Shown: positions 1 to 8,058 of the stretch, one piece after another
Layout: each line of letters begins with the position of its first letter
Numbering within the stretch: the stretch's first letter is position 1
Source: an uncultured Bacteroidales bacterium
Lineage (GTDB): Bacteria > Bacteroidota > Bacteroidia > Bacteroidales > UBA932
Direction of reading: 5' to 3'
Length of the DNA stretch: 64,000 nt
NCBI GenBank assembly: GCA_900317845.1
Contig: ONII01000002.1
Span: 1 to 64,000, forward strand
Translations under genes and position numbers: made by a program
The notes under the pieces: generated by a model
What the model was told of the DNA's origin: nothing
The model's database searches: none
The model's input: only the letters and a program-made list of their open reading frames with translations

Positions 1-183
1 GTTGTTCTTCATGTCCGTCGTCGTCGCTGGCTGGACGCCGAAGGGCACAATGTCGTTTTGAATGTATACAACCTGGCAACCCAAGGGACCCGCTACTCGG
101 AAGAGTTTGCGGCTTTTTTAAAAGAACGTCTTGGATACCTCCCCAGTGACGGCACGTTCGCTGGAGTATTATTACAAGATTAA
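1..183 (+). CDS. ISAon1-type transposase, first ORF (3' part only)
   Basis: An open frame enters from the left edge and ends at TAA 181-183, giving about 60 residues. The visible peptide has a basic patch (VRRRRW), then NLATQGTRYSEEFAAFLKE and a tail ending GYLPSDGTFAGVLLQD. This matches, from memory, the small N-terminal protein of two-ORF ISAon1-type elements (ISL3-related) common in Bacteroidales. It overlaps the DDE ORF by about 50 nt in another frame (+1 relative), so the second protein is made by re-initiation or by frameshifting. The 5' part lies outside the window, so completeness cannot be judged. Confidence 0.65.
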   Translation, partial: VVLHVRRRRWLDAEGHNVVLNVYNLATQGTRYSEEFAAFLKERLGYLPSDGTFAGVLLQD

Positions 184-1186
184 CGGAGACACACTGGAGC
201 GGGCCTACAAGGATCATTTGAGCGGCTATATGCAATGGGAGGATAAGTCCCATGCCGACAAGTACTTGGTCTTTCCGGAGAACTTTGGCCCACAGATGAG
301 CATCGACGAGACCTCGACCAAGGACGGTGAACTATTCACCATCCTATCAAACAAAGAGGGACATGGCCATAAAGGGAGTATTGCCGCCATCATCAGCGGC
401 ACCAAAGTAGAAGATGTCGTGGCGGCATTGAAACTTGTGCCGGAGATAGTACGGAAACAGGTTGGGGTCATCACGATGGACTTCTCAAGCAGCATGGCCG
501 CCATCGCAGAAGAGGTCTTCCCCTGGGCATACAGAGTACTCGACCGGTTTCATATGCAGAAGATGGCCGTCGACGCGGTCAACAACCTGAGGATACGGCA
601 TAAGCGAGAGGCAACGAAGGCCGAGAACGCAGCCAGAAAGGCGTTCAAACAAAAACAGAAGGCCCGAATGACAAAGATGAGAAAAGCGCCGTACTTCCGT
701 GATGGGAAACACAACCTCCCTCAAATGAAAGCCTTCGTCCCAGAGCGACTCGCCAACGGTGATACGCTTCCGGAACTCCTTGCCAGATCCAGATACTTCC
801 TCATGATGTCTCCAGAGAAATGGACTGACAAACAGAAGGCAAGGGCAAAACTTCTCTTCGAACTATATCCGGACATCAAGACAGCCTTTGGACTGTCTCA
901 TTCCCTCAGGGTCATCTTTAACAACAAGCAAGCGACGGTTGAATCAGCAAAAAAAAGCCTCTCCGAATGGTACCAGAAGGTGAAAAAGTTCAAGAACGAT
1001 GACCTTGATGTCCTTGCTGAAACACTACAGGTCAGAGAAGATGACCTGCTTAACTTCTTTCTCTTCCGGCGAACCAACGCTTCAGCAGAAGCCCTGAACA
1101 CTAAAATCAAAGCGTTCAGGGCTCAACTTAGAGGTATTATTGACTTGAAGTTCTTTCTCTTCAGACTAACACGAATCTATGCGTAA
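131..1186 (+). CDS. ISAon1-type DDE transposase
   Basis: The 351-residue protein has the layout of the DDE ORF of ISAon1-type (ISL3-related) elements. It contains a helical start (EYYYKINGDTLERAYKDHL), a first acidic residue in MSIDETS (D59), a second in GVITMDFSSSM (D117) followed by RVLDRFHMQK, a basic helical insert (about 150-185), and the late glutamate in NASAEALNTKIKAF (E320), so the catalytic triad is intact. The only early start in frame is TTG at 131 (or GTG at 146), inside the preceding ORF, which suggests translational coupling or frameshifting. No interruption is visible, so the element may still be active if its left end is intact. Confidence 0.85.
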   Translation: MDTSPVTARSLEYYYKINGDTLERAYKDHLSGYMQWEDKSHADKYLVFPENFGPQMSIDETSTKDGELFTILSNKEGHGHKGSIAAIISGTKVEDVVAALKLVPEIVRKQVGVITMDFSSSMAAIAEEVFPWAYRVLDRFHMQKMAVDAVNNLRIRHKREATKAENAARKAFKQKQKARMTKMRKAPYFRDGKHNLPQMKAFVPERLANGDTLPELLARSRYFLMMSPEKWTDKQKARAKLLFELYPDIKTAFGLSHSLRVIFNNKQATVESAKKSLSEWYQKVKKFKNDDLDVLAETLQVREDDLLNFFLFRRTNASAEALNTKIKAFRAQLRGIIDLKFFLFRLTRIYA

Positions 1187-1213
1187 ATCAACATCTTACT
1201 TTCAATCTGTAAA

Positions 1214-1236
1214 CACGGAAATTATCCGGTGAGCCC
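1214..1236 (+). repeat. candidate right terminal repeat of the ISAon1-type element
   Basis: About 27 nt after the transposase stop lies cacggaaattatccggtgag followed by ccc. This resembles the terminal repeat I associate with this IS family (a GGGCTCACCGGAT-type end read from outside). The left end is outside the window, so the inverted partner and any target duplication cannot be checked. The assignment is by recall and position only. Confidence 0.4.
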
Positions 1237-1328
1237 AAATTTCGAACGAGGATTATATTGTAATGTAGTGATTCTCAGTTGTTTGGCTGTCACGCGGGTG
1301 ACGGGGAAACAACAGGGCGGGCTGGCAA

Positions 1329-2123
1329 CTAGCGGTTCTCCGCGGCCTCTACGGCTTTGAAGTAGCGGTAGCTGCTCACCTTGACCTCGCTGATGGAGTT
1401 TTCGTCGCACACGATGGTGCCGGCGGGGTGGTTCTGCAGGCCGCTCAGGGTGCAGTAGTGGCTCATGGGACCCTCGATGGCATCCTTGAGGGCGCGGGCT
1501 TTCTTGGAGCCGAAGGCCAGGATGACCACTTCCTTGGAGCTGAGCACGGTGGCTACGCCCACGGTAAGGGCCTGTGCGGGCACGGCCTCCGGGTTGCCCC
1601 CGAAGAAACGGGCGTTGACCTCGCGGGTGTCCTGGGTGAGGGTGACCACGCGGGTGCGGCTGCTCAGGGAAGAGAAGGGCTCGTTGAAGGCAATGTGGCC
1701 GTCTTCGCCCACGCCGCCCAGGAACAGGTCAAAGCCGCCGGCCTTTACAATGGCTTCTTCGTAGGCGGCGCATTCGGCCTCGATGTCCTTGGCGTTGCCG
1801 TTGAGGATATGGATATTCTCGGGTTTTTCGTCAATGTGGTCGAACAGGTACTTATGCATGAAGCTGTGGTAGCTTTCCGGGTGCGATTCCGGCAGGCCTA
1901 CATACTCGTCCATGTTGAAGGAGATGACGTTTTTGAAGGAGAGTTCCCCGGCTTTGACCATGCGGATGAGTTCTGCATAGGTTTCAATGGGGGTGGAACC
2001 GGTGCAAAGACCAATGACGAAAGGCTCGCTGGTGCGGGCTGCTTTTTCTTTGATTTTGGCTGCGATGTAGTGGGCAGCCCACAGAGAACCCTCGGCGGAG
2101 TTCTGGCGGATAATAACTTTCAT
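1329..2123 (-). CDS. nagB: glucosamine-6-phosphate deaminase
   Basis: This 264-residue cytoplasmic enzyme converts glucosamine-6-phosphate to fructose-6-phosphate and ammonia in amino-sugar catabolism. The length and all family motifs fit: the phosphate-binding GLCTGSTP near residue 40, FNMDEYVGLP with the catalytic Asp, and GGVGEDGHIAFNEP carrying the catalytic Asp, His and Glu. It starts at ATG 2123, and 145 nt separate it from the NagB-like fusion gene upstream. A -7-like TACCTTTG at 2250-2243 suggests it has its own promoter as well as possible read-through. It is the canonical member of the pair, since its neighbour lacks two of the catalytic residues. Confidence 0.95.
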   Translation of the reverse strand: MKVIIRQNSAEGSLWAAHYIAAKIKEKAARTSEPFVIGLCTGSTPIETYAELIRMVKAGELSFKNVISFNMDEYVGLPESHPESYHSFMHKYLFDHIDEKPENIHILNGNAKDIEAECAAYEEAIVKAGGFDLFLGGVGEDGHIAFNEPFSSLSSRTRVVTLTQDTREVNARFFGGNPEAVPAQALTVGVATVLSSKEVVILAFGSKKARALKDAIEGPMSHYCTLSGLQNHPAGTIVCDENSISEVKVSSYRYFKAVEAAENR

Positions 2124-2164
2124 TTCATGAAAATTAAATGATTAACATTACCCCCTCCCGAAAC

Positions 2165-2183
2165 CCCTCCCCTTGGGGGAGGG
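2165..2183. repeat. short GC-rich palindrome between nagB paralogues
   Basis: CCCTCCCC (2165-2172), loop TTG, GGGGAGGG (2176-2183) form a perfect 8-bp stem in the 145-nt gap. No T-run follows on either strand, so it looks like a small dispersed palindrome or a processing/stability element rather than a classical terminator. Confidence 0.5.
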
Positions 2184-2242
2184 ACTTAAAAGAGGAAAAT
2201 TAAACCGGAATTCCATACAACGGCGGCAGGAATTCCGGGAAG

Positions 2243-2250
2243 CAAAGGTA
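2243..2250 (-). promoter_or_regulatory. -7 element (TACCTTTG) upstream of nagB
   Basis: On the minus strand TACCTTTG matches the Bacteroidetes -7 consensus TAnnTTTG. It lies about 120 nt upstream of the nagB ATG and 19 nt past the stop of the upstream gene. No convincing -33 TTTG is seen at 19-21 nt. Confidence 0.45.
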
Positions 2251-2268
2251 TGAATTTTTTACCAAAAT

Positions 2269-4194
2269 TTAATACAATTTCAGGAAAACTTCAATGGCCT
2301 GGTACTCTGCCATACCCAGTTGGTCGTACAGGCGGGCGGTGTTGGAGGTGCGTTCCTCCGCCCGCTGCCAGAATTCGCGCGGATCCTCTCCCGGGAACGG
2401 CACAATGTCCTTCTGGGAAAGGTGGCGGAAGATGGCATGGCGCTTTTTGACAACCTCGTCCGGGGACAGCGGAACGGCCATGTCCACGCGGCCCAGTTCC
2501 CATTCCATCCATGCGCCGCGGTACAGCCAGACATGCGTTTGGGCGGTCCAGGCGGCTCCTTCTTCCTTGAGCTGCTCCAGGGCGTCCAGGGCGGCCTCCG
2601 TGCACACGCGGTGCGTGCCGTGCGGGTCTGCCAGGTCACCGGCCATGAAGATCATGTCCGGTTTCAGTTCATTCATCAGTTTTTTGATGATGTCTACATC
2701 GGCCTGGGTGCGGGGGTTCTTCTTGATGCCGCCGCTCTCGTAGAACGGGAGGTTGAGGAAGTGGGCGTTGGTGTTGTCGTTGAGGCCGAAGGAACGCACG
2801 GCGCCGCGGGCTTCGCTGCGACGGATGGCGCCCTTCATTTCCAGCAGCGCACGGGGCTCCGGTTCACCGGGCACCTTGCTCTCCACCAGTTTTTTCACCT
2901 CTTCGAATTTATCGGCAAAACCCAGCTGGAAGGCGCAGTCCATGTGCTGGAGCACAACGTCGTCGTGGACGGCTACGTTGCCGGAGGTTTCGTAGGCTAC
3001 GTGCACGTTGTGGCCCTGGGACACCAGGCGGATGAAGGTGCCGCCCATGGAGATGACGTCGTCGTCCGGGTGGGGCGAGAAGATGAGCACCGTCTTGGGG
3101 AAGGGCGTGGCTTTGACGGGACGCGTGCTGTCGTCCGCGTTGGGCTTGCCGCCCGGCCAGCCGGTGATGGTGTGCTGGAGGTCGTTGAAGACGTCGATAT
3201 TGATTTTGTCAAAGGGACCGGCCTTTTCCAGGAGCTCGCTCAGGTTGTTGTTCAGGTAGTCTTTTTCCGTGAGCTTGAGGATGGGCTTGCCGGTGACCTC
3301 GCACAGCCACACCACGGCCTTGCGGATGAACTTGGGCGTCCAGTCGCAGGGACCTACTAGCCAGGGCGCGACGCTCCGGGTGAGCAGGCTGGCGGCGGTT
3401 TCGTCCACATAGAAAGAGATGTGGTCGTGCTGCTGAAGCAGGGAGGCGGGGCAGTCGGTGGTGACAGGGCCTTCCGCGATGGCTTTCACGGCGGCGGCTT
3501 TGTCTTCGCCCCAGGCCATGAGGATGATGCGCTTGGCGCTGAGCATGGTGCTGATGCCCATGGTGATGGCCTTGTCCGGCGTGGCGGCGATGTCGCCGTT
3601 GAAATTGCCGGCCTGGCGCTTGCGGGAGCCATAGGAGAGGCGTACCACGCGCGTGCGGGTCTTTTCATTGGAACCGGCCTCGTTGAAGCCCACCTGGCCT
3701 TGCTCGCCAACCCCGATTACCAGCAGGTCCAGGTTGCGGGCAAGTTCGTCAAAGCGGGCGCAGTATTCCCCCAGGTTTTCCTTGGAAACGGTGCCGTCCG
3801 GCAGATGGACATTCTCTTTGAAGATATCCACCTTGTCCAAAAGGGCCTCGTGGATGCGGTGGTTGCGGCTTTGCGCTTCCTCGGTGGACGAGGGATAGTA
3901 CTCGTCGATGGAGACCACCTCCACGTTCTTGAAAGAAACCTTTCCGGCGGCGCAGCGGCGCGCCAGCTCATTGTACAGCGACATGGGCGTGGAACCGGTG
4001 GTGAGACCCAGGCGGAACAGGCCGTTCTTGTTGCTGTTGATGGCGTCTACAATAAAATCGGCAATGGCATAGGACGCCGGGCGGGATTCCGGGTACACGT
4101 GCGTCCAGATTTTCTCGTACGAGTGCAAAATGCCGGCAGGCAGGTCTTTTTCAATGAGCCCGCCCTCATACGGAAGGGTAAAATGCTTGCTCAT
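2269..4194 (-). CDS. NagB-like domain fused to PIG-L (LmbE-type) deacetylase domain
   Basis: The 641-residue protein has two parts. Residues about 25-285 are a NagB/sugar-phosphate isomerase fold (GLTTGSTP at 63-70, SIDEYY at 95-100, GVGEQGQVGFNE at 161-172). Residues about 368-610 are a PIG-L/LmbE zinc deacetylase domain (IFSPHPDDDVISMGG at 371-385, ADPHGTHRVC near 556). In the NagB part the catalytic GEDGH motif reads GEQGQ, so Asp and His are both replaced and the deaminase reaction is unlikely to run normally. From memory, Bacteroides relatives of this long form also lack them. The deacetylase ligands are intact. A role in N-acetyl-amino-sugar handling beside nagB is inferred. The exact substrate is unknown. 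The upstream phosphodiesterase gene is only 12 nt away, so the two are probably co-transcribed. Confidence 0.85.
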   Translation of the reverse strand: MSKHFTLPYEGGLIEKDLPAGILHSYEKIWTHVYPESRPASYAIADFIVDAINSNKNGLFRLGLTTGSTPMSLYNELARRCAAGKVSFKNVEVVSIDEYYPSSTEEAQSRNHRIHEALLDKVDIFKENVHLPDGTVSKENLGEYCARFDELARNLDLLVIGVGEQGQVGFNEAGSNEKTRTRVVRLSYGSRKRQAGNFNGDIAATPDKAITMGISTMLSAKRIILMAWGEDKAAAVKAIAEGPVTTDCPASLLQQHDHISFYVDETAASLLTRSVAPWLVGPCDWTPKFIRKAVVWLCEVTGKPILKLTEKDYLNNNLSELLEKAGPFDKINIDVFNDLQHTITGWPGGKPNADDSTRPVKATPFPKTVLIFSPHPDDDVISMGGTFIRLVSQGHNVHVAYETSGNVAVHDDVVLQHMDCAFQLGFADKFEEVKKLVESKVPGEPEPRALLEMKGAIRRSEARGAVRSFGLNDNTNAHFLNLPFYESGGIKKNPRTQADVDIIKKLMNELKPDMIFMAGDLADPHGTHRVCTEAALDALEQLKEEGAAWTAQTHVWLYRGAWMEWELGRVDMAVPLSPDEVVKKRHAIFRHLSQKDIVPFPGEDPREFWQRAEERTSNTARLYDQLGMAEYQAIEVFLKLY

Positions 4195-4206
4195 GGTTAT
4201 AAAGAG

Positions 4207-5424
4207 TTATTTCATGATTTTCTCGATGCGCTCCAGCTTGCCGTCTACCGGCGCCGGTTTTATGCCCAGCAGTTTGCAGAGCAGGGGATACAGGTCGATG
4301 TTGCGGAAGGCAGACTTTTCGCCCTCCGTGAAGGGGGCTTCGTAGCCCACCTTGAAGTCCGGGCCAACGGCGCGGAAGGCCACCATCATGTCCGTTTCCT
4401 TGCAGTCGAAGCCGTGGGTGCCGTGGTTGCGGGACGGAGCAAAGTTGAACTGCCAGCCCAGGTCCGGGCTCACGATAAGGTCTCCCAGGCGGTTGGAGGT
4501 GCCATAGTGCAGATACTCAGGTACTTCGCCGTGCTTCCATACCGTGAGGTGCTCCACCTTGGACAGGCGGTTGTACAGGCTGTCCACATAGCCTTCCTTG
4601 GCCCAGATGCTGGTGGGAAGGCTGCCCACTACTTTCCGGGTCCATTCCTGCGGCATTACGTCGTACCAGCCAATGAAGCGTTTCTCGGAAATTTCCGTCA
4701 TGCCGTGGTCGCCGGCCAGGATAAAGTTGATGCGGTCTCCGTGCGGCAGGGCCTTCAGGCGCAGGTACAGGGCGTGCATGAGGCTGTCCATATGCTCCGC
4801 CATGGCTTTGGTTTCCGGGGAGAAGGGGCCGTGCACATGGCCCTGGTGGTCGGGTTCGTCGAAGTAGCCCATCACCAACTGGGGGCGTTCCTCTTCCGGG
4901 AGGCTCATCAGGCGCACAATTTCGTCTACGCGCTCATCGAAGTTCCAGTGGGGTTTCTCGTCCCAGTGGCGCCAGTAAGTAGGGTATTCATTCCCCTTTG
5001 GGCCGATGGCAATGTCCGAGCCCACCCAGTATACGACGCCGCATTTGACGCCCTGCTTCTGGGCGGTAATCCAGATGGGTTCTCCGCCATAATAATGGGG
5101 GTCGAAACGGGCGTCCTTGCTGCTGATGGCGTAATCGCCGTCCGTCTCCGGGTCCCAGAAGCTGTTGTTCACCAGCCCGTGATGGTCCGGCACCAGGCCG
5201 GTGGCCATGGTGTAGTGGTTGGGGAAGGTGGAGGAGGGGAACGACGGTTCCATCCGGGCCTTTACGCCCACTGTGGCCAGGGAGTCGAAGAAAGGCATGT
5301 CGTAATAATCGGCATAGTCCCAGCGGCTTCCGTCCAGAGAAATGATGACGGTGTAGTTGGTCGGTTTAGTGCTGCATGCCGTGAATCCGGCCAGCAAAGC
5401 AAAGAGCAAGAGTAACTTTTTCAT
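4207..5424 (-). CDS. exported alkaline-phosphatase-superfamily phosphodiesterase (ENPP-like lipoprotein)
   Basis: The 405-residue lipoprotein begins MKKLLLLFALLAGFTACS, a signal peptide with lipobox Cys. The longer upstream reading frame is not favoured because this start gives a textbook signal. Two-metal phosphodiesterase ligands of the nucleotide pyrophosphatase/phosphodiesterase type are in order: SLDGSRWDY (Asp), PSSTFPNHYTM (Thr nucleophile), GYFDEPDHQGHVHG (Asp/His), LAGDHGM (Asp-His) and NHGTHGF (His). It should hydrolyse a phosphodiester or pyrophosphate in the periplasm or at the surface. The substrate cannot be read from sequence. It leads the minus-strand unit containing the NagB-like fusion. 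A -7-like element (5451-5444) lies 20 nt upstream, back to back with the promoter of the gene to the right. Confidence 0.88.
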   Translation of the reverse strand: MKKLLLLFALLAGFTACSTKPTNYTVIISLDGSRWDYADYYDMPFFDSLATVGVKARMEPSFPSSTFPNHYTMATGLVPDHHGLVNNSFWDPETDGDYAISSKDARFDPHYYGGEPIWITAQKQGVKCGVVYWVGSDIAIGPKGNEYPTYWRHWDEKPHWNFDERVDEIVRLMSLPEEERPQLVMGYFDEPDHQGHVHGPFSPETKAMAEHMDSLMHALYLRLKALPHGDRINFILAGDHGMTEISEKRFIGWYDVMPQEWTRKVVGSLPTSIWAKEGYVDSLYNRLSKVEHLTVWKHGEVPEYLHYGTSNRLGDLIVSPDLGWQFNFAPSRNHGTHGFDCKETDMMVAFRAVGPDFKVGYEAPFTEGEKSAFRNIDLYPLLCKLLGIKPAPVDGKLERIEKIMK

Positions 5425-5443
5425 GCGTCTGTTATTTGAATAA

Positions 5444-5451
5444 CAAAAGTA
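5444..5451 (-). promoter_or_regulatory. -7 element (TACTTTTG) of the phosphodiesterase gene
   Basis: TACTTTTG on the minus strand fits TAnnTTTG, 20 nt upstream of the ATG at 5424. It is divergent from the plus-strand element at 5464. Confidence 0.55.
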
Positions 5452-5463
5452 CGAAAAAACTTG

Positions 5464-5471
5464 TATATTTG
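5464..5471 (+). promoter_or_regulatory. -7 element (TATATTTG) of the barrel gene at 5494
   Basis: TATATTTG is a perfect TAnnTTTG match 22 nt before the ATG at 5494. The two divergent -7 elements are only 12 nt apart, so their upstream regions overlap and simultaneous use may interfere. Confidence 0.6.
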
Positions 5472-5493
5472 TGTCGATGTAATACGTAGAATT

Positions 5494-6093
5494 ATGAAGA
5501 AAACCTTTTTCCTGCTTTCGTTTGTGGTGCTCCTGTTTGCGGCCATCCAAACAGCGGAGGCTCAAATCAGTTTAGGTATAGGCAGCGGAAGCCGCGTGTA
5601 TACCTTCCAGGAAGGGAATGCTCCCGCCATGCCCGGCGCCGCGCCCACCATCTCCATTGAGTTCGAGGCCAACTTCCGCCTGTCCAGGGTCTTTGGCGTG
5701 TCCGTAGGCGCAGACCTGGCCGGTGTCGCGGGTTACCACTTCATGAATGACAAAAGCAAAAACCTGGGCGATATTTACCTGGAAGCCCCGGTCCGGGCCA
5801 AGCTGTACATCCCGCTGGGAAGCAAAGTGGACCTGTATATTTTTGGCGGCCCCGTGGCCTCGGTGAACCTGATCTCCGGAGATTTCCATACCACGCAAAT
5901 CACGGATAACTATAAGGCCAATCCCAACCTCCGGCGCTTCGACGTCATGCTGGGTGGCGGCGTAGGCGTGGAGATTATCCGCCACATCCGGGCCACCGTG
6001 GGCTATGACCACGGCCTCATTAACCGCGACGGCACGCCGGGCCGCAATGTGCACACCGGCGCGCTCAAGGTGGCGGCGTATTACATGTTCTAG
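5494..6093 (+). CDS. outer-membrane beta-barrel protein
   Basis: The 199-residue protein has a signal peptide (MKKTFFLLSFVVLLFAAIQTAEAQ) and then alternating hydrophobic/polar strands ending in an aromatic C-terminus (KVAAYYMF), typical of small 8-stranded outer-membrane barrels. The last third (LGGGVGVEIIRHIRATVGYDHGLIN) closely resembles the ends of the two barrels at 60886 and 61528, so the three are paralogues. The ATG at 5494 is chosen because a signal peptide follows at once and the -7 element lies just upstream. The function is unknown. The gene is monocistronic and runs toward the minus-strand gene ending at 6096. Confidence 0.8.
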   Translation: MKKTFFLLSFVVLLFAAIQTAEAQISLGIGSGSRVYTFQEGNAPAMPGAAPTISIEFEANFRLSRVFGVSVGADLAGVAGYHFMNDKSKNLGDIYLEAPVRAKLYIPLGSKVDLYIFGGPVASVNLISGDFHTTQITDNYKANPNLRRFDVMLGGGVGVEIIRHIRATVGYDHGLINRDGTPGRNVHTGALKVAAYYMF

Positions 6094-6095
6094 CG

Positions 6096-7982
6096 CTATT
6101 TGAAGCGGACGCGGGAGCGGATGTCCATGGGGATTTGGCGGGCATCGACAAACTGCCACTCGTCTATCATGTAGCCGCCGTGCTGCTCAATGCTTTCCTC
6201 AATGGCCTCCATGATGCCCAGCTCATAAAAGAGGTCTTCCGTTGACATGAATCCGTACTTGGGGTCTTCCGGAAGCTTGACCTCAAGGGTGTCGGTGCAC
6301 AGGTTGCACGCGGCAATATCCCGCAGAAGCTGGTCCTGGAAAGAGGTATCCACGCTCACCATATCTTCCTCGATCTCCTCCTCGATTTCCTGATCCGGAT
6401 TCCGCTCATAACCGTCGAAGATGTCGGGGTCCTCCGCGCCGATGGACTCCAGCTCTTCCGATGACGGTAGCCTGACAAGCCCGCCGGTAGCGGCGTTAAG
6501 CAGCCGGGTAAACATATACACCCGCTGGAGGCCCTTCATGGGCAGGAGTGTATAGTTTTTGTCGTCTTCCAGCACAAAGACTACGGTGCCGCGAATCTCC
6601 TGCGCCTGGCCGTAAATAAGGGTGCCGGCCATGTTGTCCGGAAGGTCCTTCATGTAACCCTCCTTGTCCACGAGCATGGCCACATGGCAGCCTTCCAGGG
6701 AGAGGGCTTTGGTTATACGCGTGAGAAGGGACGAATAATGCACCACGTCAAAGCCGCGGGCCTCCACCTTCTGCGCCAGGTGTTCCAGGTCCAGTTCTCC
6801 GTCTTCCTCCACGTCCATGGCGTAATAAAAGCCCTGCGGATACACGGCAATGATGCCCAGGCTATCTTTCCCGTCCTCTTCCTCGGGATTCACTTTCAGA
6901 TACTCCTTGAGCCACAGCGTTTCTATCTCTTCCGTATACTGGGAGAGTTCTCCGGAGACATAGCCCCGGGCCACCTGTTCCAAGGTAAACTGCTCCCTGT
7001 CCCCCAAACGAGCCGCCTGCAGGCTGGCCTTGGCAACGCCTTTCCGGTCCAGCTCATGCAGGATGTTCGCTTTTAGCCAAAAACAGCTGCTGTGGCCCAT
7101 CTGACAGCCACGCTCCAGCGGCTCAAGCGCCTGGACCGCATCTTCCGGATACCCCAGGTTCCCAAAATACAGGCAGCACCCCTTCAGGAAACAGGCATAG
7201 CGGTCATGGTGTTCAATGGCGTAGTCCAGTCCCTCGGCAATCTCCCGGTGAAGCGCCTCCTGCTGCTCCTCAGGCAGTGCCAGAAAAGCGTCCTGCTCCA
7301 TCCCGGCCTTGAAGCGGCGGCAGTTTACAGCCCCCTTGCGGGCGCCTTCTTCGGCCACGGCGCAGGCGCGGTCCCAGTCTCCGGCCGTTTTGTACAGCGC
7401 GGCCAGGGAATAATAGCTTTCATTGTCTCCTCGGTCTATACTCGCCCGAAACGCTTTTTCTGCCGCCGCCGGGTCTGTGTCCTGGAGCGCCAGCCCCAGC
7501 AAATCATAATAGAGCGTATCACAGTCCGGGTGTTTTTCCATGTGCTTCTGGAGGATATCGGCCACCAGGGCGGGGTCCTCGGGGAATCCGTAGTCTCCGT
7601 AAATGGTGTTTTCCATGGTCATGACCTGGGCCAGTTCGCTGCCCAACTTGTAGGAGGAATCCATGAGGAAGGCATGCATCCCGGGATTGGCTTTGTCGGC
7701 CTCTGTGCGGCCGTCAAAGTACAGCTGGGCCAGGGCGGCGTTAGCGTCCTGAACACCGTTGCTGCCGGCCCAGGTGAGAAGAACTTCCGCCTCTTTGAGA
7801 CACGCTCCGCCCGGGTTCACCATGGACAGCCATCGGCCATAACCATAGGCGGCATAAGGGTCTGTCTCGCTGTTTGCCTTGAGTTTTTCCACCATTTCCG
7901 GGGAAAGGCTTTTGACGCGCCAGCCGGTAAGGAAATGCTGCAGGAAATTGCGGTCCGGGGTGATGTCGAAGGTCTGTGTCAT
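6096..7982 (-). CDS. Sel1/TPR-like repeat protein with a C-terminal module shared with its divergent neighbour
   Basis: The 628-residue protein has no signal peptide. Residues about 35-350 are helical repeats of Sel1/TPR character (for example AAYGYGRWLSMV, ANAALAQLYFDG, ESYYSLAALYKTAGDW, SSCFWLKANILHE). Residues about 410-505 form an alpha/beta module whose core (GQAQEIRGTVVFVLEDDKNY) aligns with GEAIWGPVLFVLENDDKTL in the protein at 8059. An acidic stretch (EIEEEIEED) and a short C-terminal domain follow. The ATG at 7982 is preferred to an upstream start because the latter would overlap the divergent promoter. I do not recognise a named family for the shared module. A cytoplasmic scaffold or sensor role is only a guess. 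Confidence 0.7.
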   Translation of the reverse strand: MTQTFDITPDRNFLQHFLTGWRVKSLSPEMVEKLKANSETDPYAAYGYGRWLSMVNPGGACLKEAEVLLTWAGSNGVQDANAALAQLYFDGRTEADKANPGMHAFLMDSSYKLGSELAQVMTMENTIYGDYGFPEDPALVADILQKHMEKHPDCDTLYYDLLGLALQDTDPAAAEKAFRASIDRGDNESYYSLAALYKTAGDWDRACAVAEEGARKGAVNCRRFKAGMEQDAFLALPEEQQEALHREIAEGLDYAIEHHDRYACFLKGCCLYFGNLGYPEDAVQALEPLERGCQMGHSSCFWLKANILHELDRKGVAKASLQAARLGDREQFTLEQVARGYVSGELSQYTEEIETLWLKEYLKVNPEEEDGKDSLGIIAVYPQGFYYAMDVEEDGELDLEHLAQKVEARGFDVVHYSSLLTRITKALSLEGCHVAMLVDKEGYMKDLPDNMAGTLIYGQAQEIRGTVVFVLEDDKNYTLLPMKGLQRVYMFTRLLNAATGGLVRLPSSEELESIGAEDPDIFDGYERNPDQEIEEEIEEDMVSVDTSFQDQLLRDIAACNLCTDTLEVKLPEDPKYGFMSTEDLFYELGIMEAIEESIEQHGGYMIDEWQFVDARQIPMDIRSRVRFK

Positions 7983-8007
7983 GGCGTTATAAATTTTATT
8001 CGGGTAG

Positions 8008-8041
8008 TTTTGCCGAAGATACAAAACTTTGACTATATTTG
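8008..8041 (+). promoter_or_regulatory. promoter of the TerB-like gene
   Basis: TTTG (8009-8012) lies 21 nt before TATATTTG (8034-8041), matching the Bacteroidetes -33/-7 arrangement. The ATG is at 8059. Confidence 0.65.
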
Positions 8042-8058
8042 CAAAAACACACATCATT

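Noticed and set aside
2320-5415. Long open frames on the plus strand opposite the nagB-like and phosphodiesterase genes
   Set aside because: Low-complexity Val/Gly/Ala/His-rich translations mirror the real minus-strand genes. They lack any domain, and the minus-strand products have complete motifs.
5436-5438. -33 TTG for the promoter at 5464
   Set aside because: The spacer would be 25 nt, outside the 19-21 nt range, so only the -7 element is reported.
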